From Chara braunii (lineage: Eukaryota > Streptophyta > Charophyceae > Charales > Characeae): 60,999 nucleotides of DNA. The stretch is taken from assembly GCA_003427395.1 (NCBI GenBank), contig BFEA01000013.1, forward strand, positions 1,872,065 to 1,933,063, in the 5' to 3' direction. The position numbers and the translations under genes were made by a program. Positions 54,720 through 60,999 of the stretch are shown piece by piece (within the stretch, counting starts at the first letter, position 1; every line of letters starts with the position of its first letter). The notes beneath the pieces were generated by a model that was given only the letters and a program-made list of their open reading frames with translations, did not search any database and was not told where the DNA came from.

Positions 54720-55185
54720 GTGGCATCTGTAAACTGGGGAAGGGATGAGGTGGTGAAATGGAGAGAGGGAACGTACCTAGTTAAGAGGAGATCGATATTG
54801 GTGTTTGGTCTCATTACTCGCTGGTCGTCAAGTTGTCAGGTTGTTTTCATTGCTGTAGTTGCAGGCTTAATCTGTACGGTAGACAGGGCGCCAGGCGCCA
54901 TTCACGAGTGCAAGCTACATTGGGTTATGATGTCGGTGTTGCCCGATTGGGCTTGGACACTGTCTCACAATTTTTTTTGTTATATCGCTCTCCGAGGGAT
55001 GGGTACTCAGTTCCGTTATGCAGTCTGATCTTGCTTTGGCTACCTGGACTGCGGTATGATTTTTGCAACTTGGATTTCTGTGTTTCGTCCACAATCATGT
55101 TCTTGGATTTTCTTTATTATTATTTTTATTATTATTACTAATTATAATAATAATTATTATTATTATTGCTTTATTTTAATTATTA
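54720..55185 (-). repeat. X repeat copy 9
   Basis: Donor CTAG|GTACGT (minus) at 54777. The segment CGCTGGTCGTCAAGTTGTC is shared with copy 11 but not with copies 1-6, so these two form a subfamily. The tail is a mixed ATT/AAT tract (55110-55185). Confidence 0.7.
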
Positions 55186-55189
55186 TTTG

Positions 55190-55597
55190 CATGGTTGGGA
55201 CCACGTGGCATCTGTGTAAAAGGGGATTGAGGTTGTGAGTGTAATGAGAGGCATACCTGGTACTGAGTGCGTGCGACACTGGTCGCTGTATGTTTGTTCT
55301 CCAGAAGAGTTGTTGTCGTTATCTTAACCATTGTAGTATAGGTTAGATTGCCACTCATTTGTCTGAACGACGAGCGCCAGGTAGGATACCTGCTTTGGTT
55401 CTTCGTGGATGATGATGGGACTTTTACCAACAGTGTCAGATACGAGCTCTCGGTGTCTTGAAGTTCTCAGTTGGTGGAGCTCGTGATGCAACCCTGCTGT
55501 GGGTGTAAGGCCACGACTCTCTGGTCTCATATCTATGAGGCAGTTGGGTTACTGAAGATTAGCTGCCATTAGTTTTCTGTGCATTATTATTATTATA

Positions 55598-55636
<39 letters not shown>

Positions 55637-55645
55637 TTTCTTACT
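55190..55645 (-). repeat. X repeat copy 10
   Basis: Donor CCAG|GTATGC (minus) at 55257, preceded by NNSSGEQTYSDQCRTHSVP. All plus-strand blocks of the family are present, ending with an ATT tail at 55583-55636. Confidence 0.8.
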
Positions 55646-55890
55646 ACTGCGATCAGACTCGCTCCCATTCACTCTTTACATGTATGCAAACAGTAGTGCA
55701 ATAAGCTGGCGCCATGCGCTCGCTCGAAACTTAGAGTTATGGCAATTCAAGATAAGAAGTTCACTTTCACAGGCCATGGCCACTCAGCGCCCAAACAACC
55801 CTCTGTTTGCATACACCGGTGCACCCTGGGTGTCCTACAATGCTACTTACTACACACACCCAAAAGGGGAGAACAAACCAACGGACTAAA
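55646..55890. repeat. Module Y, copy 2
   Basis: CAGACTCGCT, TACATGTATGCAAACAG, TAGAGTTATGGCAATTCAAG and AGTTCACTTTCAC match 3400-3510 and 57020-57140. Confidence 0.65.
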
Positions 55891-56470
55891 ACAGACAGAC
55901 AAACTGGACAGACAGACAGATTCGACATACATACAGACTGGACAGACAGACAGATTTGACATACAAACAGACTGGACAGACAGATTCGACATACAAACAG
56001 ACTGGACAGACAGATTCGACATACAAACAGACTGGACAGACAGACAATCTGGACGGACATGCGGATGAACAGTGACACAGATACAGTGACAATCACGCAT
56101 ACGCATAAAAAACAACGCTGCCACACGGTGACAGGTGCGCATACGCAGTGGAACCAGCGCGTACACGGTGGGAGTCACACAAACACTAGGACACATACAC
56201 AGACTCACGGTATACAATAACAAAGAGATATTCATGCAGTCTCACAAATGATGTGGGACAGAGAGATCAGATGTTGTGGCACACTGACTCACGGTATACA
56301 AGAACGAAGGCCAATGACATGATGACACAGTCACAGTGATACATACACGGTGACGCGGGCGTGCTGTGACACACGTAGAGGAGGCACGGACAAGGACCAG
56401 CAAGACTGAGACAAACGAGCAGGAATTGCGGGCGCACTGTTGTATTGTAGCGCTACATTTGCGCTGTGGC
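55891..56470. repeat. GACA satellite with a 30-34 bp tandem repeat
   Basis: Five units of ACTGGACAGACAGATTCGAC plus ATACAAACAG (55903-56040) are followed by GACACAG/GTGACA degenerate satellite. The first two units have an extra CAGA. ORFs on both strands are translations of the satellite. Confidence 0.85.
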
Positions 56471-56968
56471 TGAGAGAGGCAGGCTAGCACTGACCGGTAG
56501 AGCGCTGCCTGGGCATAGTTCGATGGTAGCCATGGCCGGATTGCCTGAGGGCACAGTGAAGGTGAAGGGCGAAGGTGGTTCTTCGGATGTGAAGGGAGAT
56601 GTGTGGGATAACAAGGGAGAGTGAGGGTGAAGAGAGAGACGTACCTGGTGGAGAGGAAGTCGGCATTGGTGTTGACGTCGTCACTCGCTGGTCGTCAAGT
56701 TGTCTGGTTGCTTTCATACTGTAGTTGTAGGGACAGGCTGTAGAGTAGATAGGGCGCGTGGCGCCATTCAAAAGAGAGAGCTGCTTTGGGTTATGCTCTT
56801 GATATTGCCCGATTGAGCTTGGACTTTGACTTACGACCCTGCTGATGCGTTCTCGAATGGATGGTTACTTGATTCCATTGGCTATCTACTCTTGCTTTGA
56901 TTACTTGGACATCAGTGTGATTTTGCGATTTGGATTCTGTGCTTCGTCCACGTTCATGTCCCTTGCAT

Positions 56969-57007
<39 letters not shown>

Positions 57008-57018
57008 TTATTACTATA
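56471..57018 (-). repeat. X repeat copy 11
   Basis: Donor CCAG|GTACGT (minus) at 56645. The frame reads RVTTSTPMPTSSPP before it. It shares the CGCTGGTCGTCAAGTTGTC segment with copy 9. ATT tail at 56969-57013. Confidence 0.7.
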
Positions 57019-57458
57019 ATCCGACTCGTTTCATCCACATTTCATGCATGAGAAACAGCAGCACCGCAACTGGCGCTATGACGCCCGCTCAGAAACTCAG
57101 AGTCATAGCAAGCCAGACAAGAGTTCACTCTCAACTGACTAGGCCAACTCAGCACCCAACCACACGTTGTTCACATGCACACGCACCGCTTCCCTAACTA
57201 TGAACTATGGCAGTTGTGGCTGCCCCTACCGTATCCACGATGGCTGTACTTCTTTTCTCTCGCCCTCTGCGTCCTTCGAGCACGCTGTAGACCACCGTGC
57301 ACGAGGCGCTGAGACAGCGCTCTCGCATGGCTTCCGCACGAGTGAAGGAAAGCCTGGGCGTTGCCCCATGATTCATACTTCTGAAAGCCGTTTGGTCTGC
57401 TCTGTCCCACCGGCCGTGGTGCTCACGACCCCTCGCTGTACTTACTGGACTAGGCTGA
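57019..57458. repeat. Module Y, copy 3, and following unique segment
   Basis: CGACTCGTTTCATCC, TTTCATGCATGAGAAACAGC, CAGAGTCATAGCAAGCCAGA correspond to Y. The section 57200-57450 is unassigned, with no gene. Confidence 0.55.
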
Positions 57459-57840
57459 GACAGACAGACAGACAGGCTGATTCGGAAAAAAAAAAAAAAA
57501 AAACGGACAGGCAAACAGACGATCAGAGAGCAGGGACACACAAACACTATGACATGAACGCCGTCACAGTGACGCACACACAGTCACACGGTGACATTGC
57601 TCAATGACATAGTGTGACGTGCACGCGGATGCGGTAACGGGCACAATGTCACGCACTGTGACACGCACGCACATGCATATACAGTAAAACCCACACCATT
57701 GCGGTGACAGACACAGTGTCACATACGCGGCAACACAAATCTTCGGGCGCTTGCGGACCTTCGTGCACAAGATGCTCTGACAAACGCTCAGCACGACTCA
57801 CAGGCAGAATGAATGAAAAACTTGACGCTATTTTCTTTAT
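57459..57840. repeat. GACA satellite, third block
   Basis: CAGACAGACAGGC, an A run of about 18 (57486-57503), then GTGACA and CACGCAC variants. Confidence 0.75.
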
Positions 57841-58239
57841 TTATACTTCGGATTGTCAGAGGGCTGCCTTTAGACCCTGGGGCCGGTGCGCACACAGTCC
57901 CACATGGGACTTGCTGACTTGTCAAAGTACGATAAAGACTGGGCACCGCAGATAGGGCTGAATCAGACTGCTGCTCGCCCTATTGCCTACAGACCGCGTG
58001 ATCAGACTCACGAACGGTCATTTTCAGAATCTTCAGAAAACTGCAGGGTGGATCTTTCGGTACAGTTGCAACCACGACTATGATACAGCTGTGACTCCTA
58101 AGGCGCAGACACCTAGTGCTCGGTGACAGGCACTGCGCTGTGACACAGATACGCGATCACAGTGACATACGGGCACGTGGACGAGATGTCACATATACTG
58201 TGACACAGGCGCACTCGCGGTCTACATTGCTGATAACGT
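57841..58239. repeat. Module Z, copy 2
   Basis: CACAGTCCCACATGGGACTT, GCTGACTTGTC, GACTGGGCACCGCAG match Z at 4150-4200. Satellite-like GTGACA words resume after 58120. Confidence 0.55.
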
Positions 58240-58545
58240 TACGGACACTGGTCCTAGAGGTTAAAGTGAACCTGTTGTGAGAAGGCGGTTGTAGGAGGGA
58301 TAGGCAAGTAATAAAGGCTGGGCAAGGAGGCACCAGTCCCTATATAGGGAAGGGCGACCCTGGGTACCATGTTGGAGTAGGACTGAAGGGTTGAGCATTG
58401 ACCTATCACTTCATCTTATTGCTTTATTTTTATGGATTCTCGGCGATATGGAGCTCGCTGATTGTACACGGTTCCCCAGGACAATCTAAGTGAATTTTGT
58501 AACTAGGGTTGTATATCATTCACGCTCGTACTCTTGGGTCTTTAC

Positions 58546-58606
<61 letters not shown>

Positions 58607-58640
58607 GTATTACTATCATTATTATTGTCATTATGAGGAC
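58240..58640 (-). repeat. X-related 3' segment with (ATT)n tail
   Basis: GTGAACCTGTTGTGAG, GAGCATTGACC, GGATTCTCGGCG, GGAGCTCGCTG and an ATT tract at 58549-58608 parallel 5350-5740. Confidence 0.7.
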
Positions 58641-59584
58641 TACTGCTGCGGCAAGGCCTCTTGCCAGCCCTAAATAAAGGCGGGCCGGACATGTGACTAC
58701 CCTAGGAGAAGGCAAGTCAGAATATCCATGATCAGGTCTTCTTTTCAACATTGTAAATGGGTATCAGACAATTCCAGCACGCCGGTTGGTTGGGATGCAC
58801 CGGGGTACCCCGGGCTCCTACAAGGAACAACTGAGCCTGGGCGTAGGCCAGGGCAGGCGGACTCATCACGCATTGGACAATGGCCAATTAGAAAGCAACA
58901 CTGCCGGTGTAGAGGCTGAGCGAACCAATGGGAAAACCAAAAAGGGGTCTGCCTCTGGATCACAGTCCGGGCATAAGGGGCGCTACTGCTGGGGACACAG
59001 CGCCGCGCCGCTCTCTGTTCGAATACATGGGCAGGGCCCACCGATTGAACAACCGCTGATGCATTAACCCAATGAAGAGAGGAACTGAAGGGAAGGAAAG
59101 GAAAGAGGAGAAATAAAGGAGGAAAGAAAGGGGAATGGGGGTGAATCGACGGTGGATCTAATAATAGGCACTTCTGCCTTCCCGCTCATCCGATGGTTTC
59201 TTTCGAAGTCGTTCAGAAAACATTGATAGAATATAGCCACTACTATTGTTATTGTCATAATTATTTTATTTTGATATATTTCTTTGTTGTTATTGTTTGC
59301 TATTGTTATTGTTATTCTTTTACTACTATTATTAAAATACCATAGGGTCTGGGAGAATCAGACATGAAAGAAATGTGAGACGCTAGAGGAGGGAAAGACA
59401 ATATCACATATGATGGTGCCTACTTCCTCTGACCTCCGCCGTACTTATCTCCGTCCAATCTCCTCAGGCATCTGTCTTCTCGACTTTGAGTATCTGATGA
59501 TGTATTTTCCATTGAGAATGATCCGGTTTTGCTAATTTAAAGGTCAGACAATCAGTTGCGTAAACTAGACGTGATCAATAGAAC
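58641..59584. other. No gene recognised
   Basis: Short ORFs overlap on both strands at 58728-59067 without domain signal. A TTATTG-rich run lies at 59240-59335. Confidence 0.4.
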
Positions 59585-59650
59585 AGGGCGATTGCGGGAG
59601 CTCTGCCGGAGTTCAGGTGGAACTCTGGAGGCAGGGAACAGTGAGGTATG
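59585..59650 (+). ncRNA. E4 head: conserved two-stem motif
   Basis: GGGCGATTGCGGGAGCTCTG then hairpin GAGTTC-AGGTG-GAACTC and GGAGGCAGGGAACAG. This is the cleanest copy: the outer arm CTCTGCC pairs with GGCAGGG and the inner arms pair fully. Flanks after it (AAAGTACCTTGAGTCAGGG, AATGCTTGAATAA) match 6130-6210 of E0. Confidence 0.65.
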
Positions 59651-60179
59651 AGTACATAAACCTAAAACCCTAAACCCTAAATCTAAAACCTATGACTGGG
59701 TTAGTAAAGAAAGTACCTTGAGTCAGGGATCCTTCTGAACTAAACCTGAGGGCAAGAAGGCAGACAGTAATGCTTGAATAAGGGAGAAGGAGTATGATTT
59801 GTCTGGGGTATATCTGACTGATGATTGGTAAATGCAGCGAGAACAAGAAGTGTTGAGTTGATTGTCTCGCTACGTGAATGTTTCTCTTAAGATGTGATGG
59901 ACAGGGAGAGGGGTATACTTCTTACAGTATTCCCTCGCTTATAAGTCACCTGACCATGGGATAAAGGGTTGGGGATCGTGAGAATGCTGTAGAACTATGC
60001 GTGACGAAACCTTCTGGTATGATGGGTTGCCTCAACTAACCTTAGCCAATGAGTAACCCTGATCTATGTGCAAAAAGGGATTTAGACTAACTCTCCTTGA
60101 ATCGGCCAGATGGATTTAGGACGTGAGGAACAAGTTTCGTATGATCCACCTATGTGATCGGAAAGGCTTCCGGATGGTT
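59651..60179. other. Spacer between E4 head and array
   Basis: The first 150 bp align with E0 (6060-6215). The rest is unmatched. AACCCTAAACCCTAAA at about 59665 resembles two plant-type telomere repeats. Confidence 0.5.
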
Positions 60180-60999
60180 CAAGGGTCGGGACAGGGTACC
60201 CATATATATCTATATATATATGAACTAGGCGATCGAGAGAAGCGAGGCTCTATGAAGCCTCCCTCATCGCCGTATTTATAAGTACACTAGGCGATCGAAA
60301 GGAGCGAGGCTCTATGAAGTCTGCCTGATCTCCATCTATCTATCTATATATGAACTAGGCGATCGAGAGAAGCGACGCTCTATGAAGCCTGCCTCATCGC
60401 CGTATTTACAAGCACTTTAGGCGATCGAGAGGAGCGAGGCTCTATGAAGCCTGCCTCATCGCCATATATCTATCTATATATGAACTAGGCGATCGAGAGG
60501 AGCGAGTCTCTATGAAACCTGCCTCATCACTATATATCTATCTATATATGAACTAGGCGGGCGAGAGAAGCGAAGCTCTATGAAGTCTGCCTCATCGCCG
60601 TATTTATAAGTACACTAGGCGATCGAGAGGAGCGAGGTTCTATGAAGCCTGCCTCATCGCCATATATCGATCTATATATGAACTAGGCGATCGAGAGGAG
60701 CGAGGCGCTATGAAGCCTGCCTCATCGCCATATGTCTATCTATATATGAACTAGGCAATCGAGAGAAGCGAGGCTCTATGAAGCCTGCCCCATCACCGTA
60801 TTTACAAGTACACTAGGCGATCGAGAGGAGCGAGGCTCTATGAAGCCTGCCTCATCGCCATATATCTATCTATATATGAACTAGGTGATCGAGAGGAGCG
60901 AGGCTCTATGAAGCCTGCCTCATCGCCATATATCTATATATATATGAACTAGGCGATCGAGAGAAGCGAGGCTCTATGAAGCCTGCCTCATCGCCGTAT
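60180..60999 (+). repeat. E4 hairpin array, about 12 units, cut by the window edge
   Basis: Each unit has GGCGATCGAGAGGAGCGAGG, CTCTATGAAGCC and TGCCTCATCGCC. Outer arms GGCGAT/ATCGCC and inner arms AGGCT/AGCCT pair. The inner loop is CTATGA, against CCGAGA in E0, while GAGCGAGGCTC and GAAGCCTGCCT are shared. Spacers are of two kinds: GTATTTATAAGTACACT, and a longer ATATCTATCTATATATGAAC. Confidence 0.85.

Noticed and set aside
6225-60999. Hammerhead, twister or pistol ribozymes in the arrays
   Set aside because: The conserved cores (for example CTGATGA with GAAA for hammerhead) are absent from the units.

Overview
This is repeat-dominated eukaryotic nuclear DNA. Long GT, GA, ATT and CA microsatellites, spliceosomal splice-site motifs, a retrotransposon Gag with a CCHC zinc knuckle, several foldback elements, and the absence of operons or compact gene packing all point that way. 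The style of the Gag (acidic run, Pro/Gln/Gly-rich linker, CCHC knuckle, Trp/Arg-rich tail) reminds me of elements in charophyte green algae such as Chara. That is recognition, not a search result. I found no intact cellular gene. Every convincing coding trace is a broken or truncated mobile-element or exon fragment.

Layout. (1) 1-5745 holds R repeats (a short motif plus GT/GA tracts), then several X repeats (about 300-450 bp, usually ending in a TTA/ATT tract), a tandem array of large palindromes (2060-2990), and degenerate GACA-type satellite. (2) 5985-10660 is a retroelement region: a conserved structured head, an array of about 19 hairpins, block T, leader block L, then a gag pseudogene. 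(3) 10660-14420 has a minus-strand exon-like fragment, an R element and a GCTG-rich stretch. (4) 14430-18370 is a second head-plus-array composite (E1) with its own hairpin family, followed by L and an inverted T. (5) 18370-26160 is mostly unassigned AT-rich DNA with one foldback element. (6) 26160-30340 and (7) 39250-43060 are two further composites, both on the minus strand (E2, E3). (8) Between and after these lie four copies of element P (a 20-bp palindrome, with a tRNA-like segment downstream in three of them), a broken minus-strand gene fragment, a second palindrome cluster and a near-perfect 430-bp foldback. (9) 50500-58640 mirrors the left end: R repeats, many X repeats and GACA satellite. 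(10) 59585-60999 is a fifth composite (E4), cut by the window edge.

The most notable signal is the family of five composites E0-E4. All carry the same two-stem head. All then carry a tandem array of short hairpins whose sequence differs between copies while base pairing is kept by compensatory changes. In E0, block T and leader L separate this arrangement from a gag remnant, so it may be a long structured leader or terminal repeat of a retroelement. This reading is inference. A second signal is a repeated small exon-like block with conserved minus-strand splice donors in the X repeats at both ends of the window.
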